Below the pieces are notes generated by a model, which worked only from the letters and a program-made list of their open reading frames with translations, did not search any database and was not told the DNA's origin. From Rhodospirillales bacterium (GTDB lineage: Bacteria; Pseudomonadota; Alphaproteobacteria; Reyranellales; Reyranellaceae): a DNA stretch of 64,000 bases. The stretch lies in contig JACPOB010000141.1 in NCBI GenBank assembly GCA_016185145.1, positions 57,650 to 121,649 on the forward strand, in the 5' to 3' direction. How positions within the stretch are numbered: position 1 is the first letter of the stretch; each line of letters opens with the position of its first letter. Below, piece by piece: positions 8,201 through 15,674 of this stretch. The position numbers and the translations under genes were made by a program.

Positions 8201-10095
8201 GCACGTTTACCCTCACCGGCGGCGCGGTGCTGTCGGCCGAACAGCAGGCGATTGTCGGCAGGACCGGGCAGGGCCTGCTCGTCGTGGCCGGCGGTGCGAT
8301 GGCGATGAGCGGGCCCGCCGCGCAGGAAGCTCTCGTCATCGGCCAGCAGTCCGGCAGCACCGGCACGGTGCTGAACCTCGAGCAGATCACGGCGCTGGGC
8401 ACGGTGGTCGTCGGTGGCGCCGGCACAGGCACGCTCGAGCTTCTGGGTGTCGCCTCCACCATGATCGATGGCGGCGCCGACATCGGCCAGTCGGCCGGCG
8501 CGAACGGCCGCGTCATCGTCAATGGCGGCGAATGGACCAACAACGGCCTGCTCGCGGTCGGCGACGCGGGCGCCGGCGCGCTCACCCTCAACGGCATGGA
8601 CCGCGGCATCACCGGGCAGGTCGCGGCCTGGGACATGGTGATCGGCAACCAGACGACCGGACGAGGCACGGTGATGCTCGACGGCGGCGAGCTCCTGGTC
8701 GCCAATGGCTCCTCGGCGCTGAGCACGCTGGTCGTCGGCAATCTCGGCAACGGCAGCCTGGTGCTGGAGAACGGCAGCGAGGTCGCGGTCGGCGCGGCAC
8801 AAGGCACGCTCGCCAACAACACGGGCCTGCTGACCGTCGGCGGCGGCGCCGGCAACGGGCTGGTGCGCGTCGGCGCCTATTCCTCGCTGCTGGTCTACGG
8901 CGACACCACCATCGGCGACGGCACTGGCTCTGGCCAAGTCATCGTCGGTCAGGGCAGCGACGAGGGCGCGGTGTTCGCCATGAACGGCACGCTCAATATC
9001 GGCGCTCACGGGCAGGTCACGCTGGGCGGCGGCCACGCCCTCCTGCGCGCCGCCAACATCGACGTCGCCCACGGCGGTTCGATCTCCGGCACAGGTACGG
9101 TCTCAGGCCTGGGCGGCGGCAACCACACCGTGGCGCTGGCTGAGATCGACAATGACGGCGCGATCACCGCCCAGGGCGGCAATCTTCTGCTCTATGGCGC
9201 CGTCGACGGCAGCGGCACGCTCGGCATCGGCAACGAAGCGACCCTGACCTTGCAGGCCGCCGTCGAGACCGGCCAGACGCTCACCTTCGCCAACAACTCG
9301 AAGCTCGTGCTCAACGACGCGCGCGCCTTCCACGGCACGATCACCGGCTTCGGCCCCGACGACCTGATCGACATCTCCGGCCTGCAGGCGAGCAACCCGC
9401 GTTACGTCGAGGGCGTGCTGACCCTGGACACGGCCTCGGGCCCGCTGGAGATCAGGCTCATCGGGCCCTATTCGACCACCAGCTTCTCGGTGCGGCCGGA
9501 CGGGTTCGGCGGCACCTACGTCTCGGGCGGCTACGGCGACGTCCATGTCGTCAGCCTCGACGGCTTCGCCTACGACTTCCAGGCGGTCGGCGAGTATGTC
9601 GCCGCGCGCGGCGGCAGCGGCGGCACGCCCTGGCAGGTCCAGATCCAGACCGACGGCCAGCACGGCGCCGCGAGCTGGACGATCGGGCTCGCCGCCCAGT
9701 TCGGCGACACCGCGGTGATCTTCGCCGTCGGTAAGCCGATCACGCTGCATGTCGAGGGCGCACCGGACGTCGTGCTGAAGGGCGATGTCCCCCACGTCCT
9801 TTCGGGCGGCACCCTGACGCCCTTGTCAGCCGACACATGGCGGGTGGCGTGGAACTCGGGCGAAGTCATCACCGTCAGCGAGCACGGCATCTCGCTCGAC
9901 TGGCAGGTATCGGCCCACGATCCGGGGGCGGTGCAGGGCCTGCTCGGCCCGCACAGCGCACCATGGTCGTACGTCAATCTGCCCGACGGCACGATGGTGA
10001 GGCAGGCATACAGCAACGACCAGATCGTTGGCGCCTACGCCGACGGCTGGCGCATGGCGCACTCGTTGTTCGAGCACCATCATTCGCCGTTGTGA
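5230..10095 (+). CDS. Very large surface protein with C-terminal VWD-like domain; carries two apparent frameshifts
   Basis: The open frame covers 1621 codons, but the authentic protein uses three segments: frame of 5230 up to about 6066, the +1 frame from about 6066 to 6952 (YAPDNVVYGQLSQD through LTVAGNLALTDDTSLLAALS), then the first frame again to 10095. The N-terminal 270 residues (NVTWAQLQSSQNALDTSFIDSA, LRVWGGIAAPTWVKEI, IIRGISQTVGG) look like a TIM-barrel glycosidase-type fold. The middle is Gly/Ala/Thr-rich beta-repeat sequence like adhesin or autotransporter passengers (GTLDATGGNTITNTG, VIVNGGEWTNNG). The last 190 residues (HVVSLDGFAYDFQAVGEYV, VQGLLGP, DGWRMAHSLF) match a von Willebrand type D domain. 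There is no obvious N-terminal signal peptide. The first shift falls in a 7-bp tandem repeat; the second near 6944-6957 lacks one base. Either sequencing errors or a decayed/phase-variable gene would explain this. Confidence 0.65.
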   Translation: MSLPFDGFKAAQTGLVDMGNISFYDNTSPPNPSTPPVFNVWELAQYRESFSEIVLNVTWAQLQSSQNALDTSFIDSAIAQVNAFNGAYHTDIGIKLRVWGGIAAPTWVKEINGAPITITGQNSVDPGSYEPQTIGRVWTADYVDAWQSLQDALAAKYDGMAIIRGISQTVGGVASDEPFVPLRTAAAVSTHPADGTVNQIAQLQMGGYTDAATMLTLRAAIADYYQWSTTPLDYTFNEFHLFDSGNELPDGNFTLAVLQQARNSARIVQAGNHAIRNPQSAIRAGQCRLRPALPGRRSKARCGPQQLPDRCPDHPGQLPRLAGRGRQRRSMECRQYRAVGLPDQPWRAQRLPELHAGSDQGLGRDPVSRQSSADRGCAGRRIGARIHRAGRRHRRARPHRLHRHRRHAAGQRHAAGFLQRHAHLARRRHARHRRSHRPLRCDQRRHAVVQRLAVPGEYATGEYHRHGRRGRRHRAGRGDRQRRQHRCAHCRGSGGGAGRAARRDAGIADGRPALRFLRRRRARRRPGAGGQPHARRPARQQRHADRGRRAEPAHGCRQSRAHRRHVVAGGAVAQRLSTASLAIGGTFSLAATASTYFSGTLAANQIANGGTIRGNGTLDATGGNTITNTGTIEAVADYTLGSQRLVVSDNLTGPGKLTIDAGATLVLNGTVRGQAVAFADNTNAQLAQYPYSPSTLVLKDFATFDSGGSTIAGFTFADRLVLENATLASGGASYSGTTLTVNLVGSAPTFTVTGTLTDLVAYAFQSGTSVIVTFVAQPGGVAPTVSSPTLLRGTEGVQVVVPDVVLRTPLLQNDSPGTTTYSVTIEANDGVVRVAGFTHVELGGGRTGIIIPNVAVTPATGPMPATTLAQIEQYLQTLTYQARNDTTDQLTITITPAGGTASSTSFTVTNTPVAGAFEWLGGSADFSDAGSWNVGVTPPGGGNAALFNPGNHTATGDGAVGQIFDYGTTTLTGNIIAQGIGDLAAVVDRGGTFTLTGGAVLSAEQQAIVGRTGQGLLVVAGGAMAMSGPAAQEALVIGQQSGSTGTVLNLEQITALGTVVVGGAGTGTLELLGVASTMIDGGADIGQSAGANGRVIVNGGEWTNNGLLAVGDAGAGALTLNGMDRGITGQVAAWDMVIGNQTTGRGTVMLDGGELLVANGSSALSTLVVGNLGNGSLVLENGSEVAVGAAQGTLANNTGLLTVGGGAGNGLVRVGAYSSLLVYGDTTIGDGTGSGQVIVGQGSDEGAVFAMNGTLNIGAHGQVTLGGGHALLRAANIDVAHGGSISGTGTVSGLGGGNHTVALAEIDNDGAITAQGGNLLLYGAVDGSGTLGIGNEATLTLQAAVETGQTLTFANNSKLVLNDARAFHGTITGFGPDDLIDISGLQASNPRYVEGVLTLDTASGPLEIRLIGPYSTTSFSVRPDGFGGTYVSGGYGDVHVVSLDGFAYDFQAVGEYVAARGGSGGTPWQVQIQTDGQHGAASWTIGLAAQFGDTAVIFAVGKPITLHVEGAPDVVLKGDVPHVLSGGTLTPLSADTWRVAWNSGEVITVSEHGISLDWQVSAHDPGAVQGLLGPHSAPWSYVNLPDGTMVRQAYSNDQIVGAYADGWRMAHSLFEHHHSPL
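6052..6072 (+). repeat. Three tandem 7-bp units at a frame change
   Basis: atccgca is repeated three times (6052, 6059, 6066), followed by the partial copy at. With three units the 5230 frame leads into sequence with no protein-like character. Removing one unit would join the upstream frame to YAPDNVVYG downstream. Seven is not a multiple of three, so unit number sets the frame. Confidence 0.85.
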
Positions 10096-13000
10096 CGGAA
10101 GATCGTGAAAGCGTTGGGTGCAATGCCCTGCTGGACCTGCGCCCACTCGACCGGCGCTGCGATCGGGAACGCCGGTAGCGCGCGCGGCGAGAAGGCGGCG
10201 ATCGCCATCGCACCGGGCTTGTTGTAGCGGCAATCGATGTTGGCCTTGGCGAGCCGGCCGGCGAGCTGCTCGCTGTAGCGCAGCGCCTCCTGCTGATCGA
10301 GGTCGGGCTCGATCGGCACCATGACGTGCAGCTCGCGGCCGCCGGTGAGCTTGGGCCAGCTCTCGAGCCCCTCGGCCTTCAGCAGCGTGTGCAGGCGCAA
10401 GGCGGCGTCAGCGGCGGTGACGCTGAACACCAGCATGTCCGGCCGCCCAGGATCGTCGATCGTGACGTTGGCGGCGTGCACTTCGACGGCGCCCATCTCG
10501 ACCAGGCCCAGCAGGCCGTCGACGCTGTCGATCCAGAAGCGGTCGTCGCCTGCCTTGCGCACCGCCTTCGGCGGCTTGCCCAGCATGCCGCCCGTCAGCT
10601 TCAGCGGTCGTCGCGCAAGATGGACCAGCGCCTGCTTGGCCACCTTTTTCCAGTAGGCGGCGAGCTCCGTCTTCTCCGGAACGTTGACCGTGGCGCCCGG
10701 AAGTATCTGCTTCAACGAGGCGATGTCCTCCCACGGATCATGCTCGAGGAACGCGAGCCGCTTGGGCAGGTTCAGGACCGTGAAATGGTTCGATCGGATG
10801 TTCTCGCCGAGCTCGTCCCAGGCGAGCGGCGCCGACACCGGCGCCCCCTCCCGCGCGCGCGTCGAGTAGGCGCCGATGGCGGTGGCGCCCAGGCCGTTGC
10901 GCAGGTAGTCGACGAAGATGCGGCCGCGCCGGCCGCTCTTGGCCATGTTGTCGGTGTAGAGGTCGGGCCGGTCGGCCGCCATCGCCGAGGCGATCGACTG
11001 GGCGAACGCCTTCACCGTATCCCAGTCGGCCTGCGGCGTCAGGGGAAACACCACGTGCAGCCCCTTGCCGCCGGTCGTCTTCACGAAGCTTTCGAGCTTC
11101 AGCGACGCCAGCCGGCGCCGCACGTCGTGCGCGGCGTCTATCACGCGCTGCCACGGCACGTTGTCGCCGGGATCGAGATCGATGGTGACGCGATCGGGCA
11201 ACTCCGGCCGGTCGGCCTTGGCGCCCCAGGGATGGATTTCCAGCACGCTCGCCTGGACGAGCTCGAGCAGGCCCGACAGATCGTCGATCACCAGCATCGG
11301 CTGATCGTCGTTGGGGACCGGCACCTGGCGCACGCTGTCGCCGAGGCCCGCCCACGCATGCTTCTGGAAGAAGCCTTTCTCGTTGATGCCTTCGGGATGG
11401 CGCAGAAGACTGAGCGGCCGTCCGACCAGATGCGGCAGGATCCAGTCGGCGATCTCGCCATAGAACTCGGCCAGGCCTTGCTTGGTGATGCCCTGGTCGG
11501 GCCACAGCAGCCGGCCGGGGTTGGTGAGCCGGATTTCGGGATCCCGTCGTCCCGACCGGAGCGAAGCGGAGTGGAGGGATCTCTTCTCAGCCTGAGGAGG
11601 TCCCTCCGCTCCGCGCTTCGCGCTCCGGCCGGGATGGCGGTTTTGGTCTTCGGCCTCGATGAGTTCCCTGAACACAGCGTGCCTGATCAGCCCGCCGCCG
11701 GTGCGGCCGCGATATTCGATCTCGGCCGACAGCACCGGCTCGACCCAGCGCACGCCCTTGGGGAGCGCGGTCTCGTCCTTCAGCGGCGGCTTGGTCGTGC
11801 GCAGAGGATCGAGCCGCTGCCATAGCTCACGCGCGCTCGCGGCGGTAAAGCCCGAGCCGCAATGGCCGACCGGCACCAGCGCCTTGCCGGCATATTCGCC
11901 CAGCACCAGCGCGCCCACCGCCTTGGGATCGACCGTCGAAGGCACGAAGCCCGCGATCACGAACGGGTCGGTCTGGCTCGACTTTACCTTGAGCCACGTC
12001 TTCACCCGGCCCGAGCGGTAGGGGGAGCCGGCCTGCTTGGAGATGATGCCTTCGAGGCCGAGCCGGCTCGCATGCTTGAAGACGGCATTGCCGTCGCCCG
12101 CGATATGGTCGCTGTAGCGGACGCGGCCCGCGGCGCCGAGCGGGGCCAGCAGTCGGCCGAGCGCCTCCTTGCGCACGCTGAGCGGCGCCTCGCGCAGGTC
12201 GAAGCCGTCGAGGTAGAGAAGGTCGAAGCCGTAGAACAGCATGTCGCCGCCGCCGCTCTTCAGCGCATCGACCAGCATGGCGAAACTCGCGACGCCGGCC
12301 GCCGTCTGCACCAGAACCTCGCCGTCGATGATCGCGACCTTGGCCGGTACGTCGGCCAATGCCTGCTCGATCGAGGGGAAGCGCTCGGTCCAGTCGAGCC
12401 CCTGGCGGCTGAACAGCGTCACCTTGCCGTTCAAGAGATGGGCCTGCAGGCGATAGCCGTCGTGCTTGATCTCGTGCAGCCAGTCCTTGCCCGACGGCGC
12501 CTGCTCGGTGGCGGTCGCGAGACTGGGCTCGATGAAGCCGGGCTTCGCCGCCGCCTTGGCCTTGGCAAGAGTCGCGGGATCGACGATCGCCTTGCGGCGC
12601 TTCGTCTTCTTCCTGGGCTCGGTAATCTCACCCCCCAGCTCCGGAGAGGGGCCCGACGCCCACTGGCGATCCCTTTCCCGCGCGATCGCTTCGATGCTGC
12701 GGCCCGTCGCGGCCGAGTGCGGTTTCTCGCTCAGGATGTCCGGCTCGCCGGTGGGCCGCGCCGCTTCGTCATCCGATTTGAAGAGCAGCCAGTTCTCGTT
12801 CTTCTCGCGTGGCTTGGGCTTCATGCGCACGAGATGCCACTGGCCTTTCAGCTTCTTGCCGTTCAGGTGGAATTTGAGATGGCCCTTCTTGTAGCCGAAC
12901 TCGGGATCGAAATCGGGCGTCCAGGTGCCTTGGTCCCAGATCATTACCGTGCCGCTGCCGTACTGGCCGTCGGGGATCACGCCCTCGAAGCCGCCATAGT

Positions 13001-13244
13001 CGAGCGGATGATCCTCGGTCGCCACGGCCAATCGCTTCTTGCCGGCGATCAGGCTCGGTCCCTCGGGAACCGCCCAGCTCTTCAGCACGCCGTCGAGCTC
13101 GAGCCGGAAGTCGTAGTGCAGCCGCCGCGCCGCGTGCTTCTGGATGACGTACGAATTGCCCGGCTTGGCCGCACGTTTTCCCGGCGGCTCCGGCGTCCTG
13201 GAGAAATCGCGCTTGGCGTTGTAGGCGTCGAGGGACTTGACCAC
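10080..13244 (-). CDS. ligD: Non-homologous end-joining DNA ligase D (LigD) with extra C-terminal polymerase-like module
   Basis: A 1054-residue protein, longer than the usual 800-900. Domain order is 3'-phosphoesterase (residues about 20-190; HYDFRLELDG, GQYGSGTVMIWDQG), ATP-dependent ligase (about 225-530; nucleotidyl lysine in EIKHDGYR near residue 260, then DGEVLV and WLKVKSSQ), and primase-polymerase (about 575-860; RHPEGINEKGFFQKH, metal aspartates in IDLDPGD near 686, KTTGGKGLHVV, RGRIFVDYLRN). Residues about 870-1054 repeat the polymerase pattern in degenerate form. Residues about 535-568 are encoded by a palindromic repeat. LigD fills and seals double-strand breaks brought together by Ku, whose gene is at 29 kb. 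Its 3' end overlaps the convergent VWD-protein gene by 16 bases. Confidence 0.95.
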   Translation of the reverse strand: MVKSLDAYNAKRDFSRTPEPPGKRAAKPGNSYVIQKHAARRLHYDFRLELDGVLKSWAVPEGPSLIAGKKRLAVATEDHPLDYGGFEGVIPDGQYGSGTVMIWDQGTWTPDFDPEFGYKKGHLKFHLNGKKLKGQWHLVRMKPKPREKNENWLLFKSDDEAARPTGEPDILSEKPHSAATGRSIEAIARERDRQWASGPSPELGGEITEPRKKTKRRKAIVDPATLAKAKAAAKPGFIEPSLATATEQAPSGKDWLHEIKHDGYRLQAHLLNGKVTLFSRQGLDWTERFPSIEQALADVPAKVAIIDGEVLVQTAAGVASFAMLVDALKSGGGDMLFYGFDLLYLDGFDLREAPLSVRKEALGRLLAPLGAAGRVRYSDHIAGDGNAVFKHASRLGLEGIISKQAGSPYRSGRVKTWLKVKSSQTDPFVIAGFVPSTVDPKAVGALVLGEYAGKALVPVGHCGSGFTAASARELWQRLDPLRTTKPPLKDETALPKGVRWVEPVLSAEIEYRGRTGGGLIRHAVFRELIEAEDQNRHPGRSAKRGAEGPPQAEKRSLHSASLRSGRRDPEIRLTNPGRLLWPDQGITKQGLAEFYGEIADWILPHLVGRPLSLLRHPEGINEKGFFQKHAWAGLGDSVRQVPVPNDDQPMLVIDDLSGLLELVQASVLEIHPWGAKADRPELPDRVTIDLDPGDNVPWQRVIDAAHDVRRRLASLKLESFVKTTGGKGLHVVFPLTPQADWDTVKAFAQSIASAMAADRPDLYTDNMAKSGRRGRIFVDYLRNGLGATAIGAYSTRAREGAPVSAPLAWDELGENIRSNHFTVLNLPKRLAFLEHDPWEDIASLKQILPGATVNVPEKTELAAYWKKVAKQALVHLARRPLKLTGGMLGKPPKAVRKAGDDRFWIDSVDGLLGLVEMGAVEVHAANVTIDDPGRPDMLVFSVTAADAALRLHTLLKAEGLESWPKLTGGRELHVMVPIEPDLDQQEALRYSEQLAGRLAKANIDCRYNKPGAMAIAAFSPRALPAFPIAAPVEWAQVQQGIAPNAFTIFRHNGE
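11544..11640. repeat. Palindromic repeat, family B, inserted in frame within ligD
   Basis: Left arm ccgtcgtcccgaccggagcg and right arm cgctccggccgggatggcgg are inverted near-complements, with an inner pair ctccactccgcttcg-like / cgaagcgcggag-like. The same arms flank the intergenic copies at 39055-39185 and 44012-44160. Here the element is read through on the minus strand as part of LigD, in the linker between ligase and polymerase domains. Confidence 0.85.
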
Positions 13245-13255
13245 AGCCCTCTTCT

Positions 13256-13304
13256 ACCTCCCCGCGCTTCGCGTGGGGAGGTGGCCCGAAGGGCCGGAGG
13301 GGTC
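13256..13304. repeat. GC-rich palindromic repeat upstream of ligD
   Basis: cctccccgcgcttcgcgtggggagg forms a hairpin followed by ggcccgaagggcc, a second small hairpin. Such double palindromes are a common dispersed repeat type in GC-rich alphaproteobacteria. It lies between the divergent ligD and DUF2277 genes and may influence either transcript. Confidence 0.6.
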
Positions 13305-13388
13305 ATGGGTGCCGCATGACGGCGCCACCTGCGCTTGCTGCGCAAGGGGAGAAAGGCCAGCATCGACACCTTTCCGGAAAGGCGTCCC

Positions 13389-13661
13389 ATGTGCCGTAAC
13401 ATCAAGAACCTCTACAACTTCAAGCCCCCGGCGACCGACGAGGAGATCCATGCCTCGTCCTTGCAATTCGTGCGCAAGCTCTCCGGCTTCAACCGGCCGT
13501 CCAAGGCCAACGAGGAGGCCTTCAACCGCGCCGTCGCCGAGGTGGCGCACGCCGCGCGCCACCTGATCGATGCGTTGGTCACGACGGCGCCGCCGCGCGA
13601 TCGCGAGGTCGAGGCCGAGAAGGCGCGCGCCCGCTCGGCGCTGCGCTTCGCCCGCCCGTGA
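13389..13661 (+). CDS. DUF2277 family protein
   Basis: A 90-residue protein starting MCRNIKNLYNFKPPATDEEI, continuing SSLQFVRKLSGFNRPSKANEEAFNRAV and ending in a charged helix. This N-terminal signature and the RKLSGFNRPSKAN segment are diagnostic of DUF2277, a family of small cytoplasmic proteins with no known role. The start at 13389 is the conserved one in the family; an in-frame codon 18 residues upstream is not needed. The invariant Cys2 next to the initiator Met could be a metal or modification site, but that is speculation. Confidence 0.85.
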   Translation: MCRNIKNLYNFKPPATDEEIHASSLQFVRKLSGFNRPSKANEEAFNRAVAEVAHAARHLIDALVTTAPPRDREVEAEKARARSALRFARP

Positions 13662-13665
13662 TCCC

Positions 13666-13977
13666 CTAGGGCGTCTCGTCGACGCGCAGGATCTCGACCA
13701 GCGGCGGCGAGGTGAGGATCTCGCTGAAAGCGTGCATCCAGTGGCCGGTCTCTTCGCTGGTGCCGACGCCGCGCCCGCGGAACTGATCGAGCTGGTCGAG
13801 CTGCGCCAGCTCGAGCTCGAACTGCAGGGCGGCGGCGCCCACGCCGCGCGTCAACGGCACCAGCATCCGGGCATTGAGGCCGCGGCCGCGGGCGGCCTTG
13901 ACCTCGCGCAGGATGAAGTTGATGGCGCGTTCGCGGTTCACCGGCAGCACGTCATAGGAAAAGCGGGCCAGAAACAT
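13666..13977 (-). CDS. Uncharacterised small protein
   Basis: A 103-residue cytoplasmic protein starting MFLARFSYDVLPVNRERAINFILREV. It has alternating strands and helices, a leucine/glutamine-rich middle (LQFELELAQLDQLDQF) and ends SPPLVEILRVDETP. The overall pattern, with a hydrophobic first strand FLARFSYDVL and a final strand VEILRV, would suit a dimeric alpha-beta-barrel or NIPSNAP-like fold, but I do not recognise the family. The start at 13977 follows gggaggccacg. Its 3' end is five bases from the convergent DUF2277 gene. It may be co-transcribed after the esterase gene upstream at 14043-14996. Confidence 0.6.
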   Translation of the reverse strand: MFLARFSYDVLPVNRERAINFILREVKAARGRGLNARMLVPLTRGVGAAALQFELELAQLDQLDQFRGRGVGTSEETGHWMHAFSEILTSPPLVEILRVDETP

Positions 13978-14042
13978 CGTGGCCTCCCGATCTGAATGCA
14001 GGGCGTGCTCTTCCAATGAGGACGGGACCTCGACGGTTCCCG

Positions 14043-14996
14043 TCAGCCCAGCATCGCCTTGAACGCCGCGGTGGCGCGCCGCCGCGCGGCGTCGGCCGCC
14101 GGTGACGCGGCGCCCATGCCGAAATAGCCGTGCACCATGCCGGCCTCGCGGAAATAGGCGACCTCGACTCCGGCCGTCTTCAGGGCGCCGGCATAGGCCT
14201 CGCCCTCGTCACGCAGCGGGTCGAACTCCGCCGTGGTGATGACGGCGCGCGGCGATCCCGCGAGATCGGCGCTGCGCAGCGGCGAGGCGCGGGGATCCTC
14301 GCCGTCCTTCGGTCGCGGCAGGTATTGGCCGGCGAACCAGCGCATGGCGTCGCCGGTCAGGAAATAGCCTTCGGCATTGTCCTGGCGCGACGGGAATTTC
14401 ACGTTCTCCGCCGCCGAGCCGTAGTTGCCCGCAAGATCGACCGCCGGATAGATCAGGAGCTGCGCGGCGAGCCGCGGTCCGCCCTTGCAGCTCGCCTGCG
14501 CAACGGCGGCGGCGAGGTTGCCGCCGGCGCTGTCGCCGGCCACGGCGAGCCGCGCCGGATCGCCGCCGAGCTTGCCGATGTTCGCCGCCGCCCACTTGGT
14601 CGCGGCCAGGCAGTCCTCGAAGGCGCCGGGAAACGGCGTCTCGGGCGGCCGGCGATAATCTACGCTCACGACCACGGCCTCCGCTTCGAGCGCCAAGGTC
14701 CTGGCCTGGCGCTCGTGCGTGAAGAGGTCGCCGGCCACCCAGCCGCCGCCGTGGAAGTAGACGATCGTCGGCGCCGGCGTCCTGCCGGTCGAGAAGAGCC
14801 GCGCCGCGATCGGGCCGGCGGCGCCGTCGACGGTGATGTCCTTGGCCGTCGCCAGCTCGGGCAGCGGCACGTCCTTGCGCGATTCGGCCAAGGCCACCAG
14901 CTCGCCGCGCGCCCGCTCGGGCGTCAGCGTCGCCGCGTCCTGCAGCGGCAGCAGCGGCAGGATCTTTTCCAGGTCGGGATCGACTCGCGATGTCAT
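14043..14996 (-). CDS. Alpha/beta hydrolase, hormone-sensitive lipase-type esterase
   Basis: A 317-residue cytoplasmic esterase of family IV. The oxyanion-hole motif HGGGW is at residues 82-86 and the nucleophile Ser156 lies in GDSAGG. The acid and base are in TAEFDPLRDEGEAYA and GMVHGYFGM near the C-terminus. No signal peptide is present. Family members hydrolyse short-chain esters; the physiological substrate is unknown. The gene is divergent from the cupin gene with only 59 bases between starts, so the two may share a control region. Confidence 0.9.
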   Translation of the reverse strand: MTSRVDPDLEKILPLLPLQDAATLTPERARGELVALAESRKDVPLPELATAKDITVDGAAGPIAARLFSTGRTPAPTIVYFHGGGWVAGDLFTHERQARTLALEAEAVVVSVDYRRPPETPFPGAFEDCLAATKWAAANIGKLGGDPARLAVAGDSAGGNLAAAVAQASCKGGPRLAAQLLIYPAVDLAGNYGSAAENVKFPSRQDNAEGYFLTGDAMRWFAGQYLPRPKDGEDPRASPLRSADLAGSPRAVITTAEFDPLRDEGEAYAGALKTAGVEVAYFREAGMVHGYFGMGAASPAADAARRRATAAFKAMLG

Positions 14997-15055
14997 GGGC
15001 GTCTCCTTGTGTACGGACTATACTGACGATGGTTTCCGCATCACAGGAGGTCGAC

Positions 15056-15442
15056 ATGCCGGTGGTGAAGAACGACGAGGCCAGGGAGATCCCATGGCGT
15101 CCCGGCTATCGGAATTACGTCCTTGCCGGCGAGGCACAGGGCGTTTCGGTGAGCTCCAGTCTCGGCGTCCTGGAGCAGGGCGCGGGTGCGCCGCTGCACT
15201 TCCACGAGGAAGTCGACGAGGTCATCGTCGTCCTCGACGGGACGCTCGACCTTCGCATCGGCGATGAGCATTTCATGGTCGGCAAGGACCAGACGATCTC
15301 CATCCCCGCCCGCACGCCGCACGCCTTCACCGTGGTCAGCCCCGAGGGCGCGCGCTTCATCGCCTTCCTGCCGCGCCAGGGCGCGCACCTGGCGACCAAG
15401 TACATCGAGGGCGATCCGCCGGCGGGCGCGGCGCTGAAGTAA
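15056..15442 (+). CDS. Cupin-domain protein
   Basis: A 128-residue single-domain cupin. The first metal-binding motif is PLHFHEEVDEVIVVLDGTL (His, His, Glu ligands) near residues 46-64. The second is in ISIPARTPHAFTVVSPEGARFIAFL, with one histidine. It probably binds a divalent metal; the activity cannot be read from the sequence. Aggaggtcgac lies just before the ATG at 15056, which is therefore preferred over longer in-frame starts. It is divergent from the esterase gene. Confidence 0.85.
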   Translation: MPVVKNDEAREIPWRPGYRNYVLAGEAQGVSVSSSLGVLEQGAGAPLHFHEEVDEVIVVLDGTLDLRIGDEHFMVGKDQTISIPARTPHAFTVVSPEGARFIAFLPRQGAHLATKYIEGDPPAGAALK

Positions 15443-15674
15443 GGCGTCGATCGCAGGTATCGTCGCGATCGCGCTTCAGCCCTTGGAACGGGATGACTCT
15501 CCTGCCTCGTGCAACCTCGATAGGGGCGTGTCGGTCGGGGGCATTGACTGTTCCGAGAGGTCCGGCCCATGCTGATCGCCGCTCGAGCGGCGCCAGCGCA
15601 AAGCGCTTGCCTCTCGCCGACGCCGTGAGACGATCAAGTCCGGCGCACCAGAATGAAATGAAGTGGTGTCACCG

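Noticed and set aside
6706..9072. 788-codon minus-strand frame opposite the VWD protein
   Set aside because: Antisense composition artefact; the opposite strand shows beta-repeat sequence and a VWD domain.
10326..11825. 499-codon plus-strand frame opposite ligD
   Set aside because: Shadow of ligD with no coherent protein features.
12625..12660. Possible further repeat in the ligD linker (SGPSPELGGE)
   Set aside because: Only one copy is visible here and no inverted arms were found, so it may be native linker sequence.
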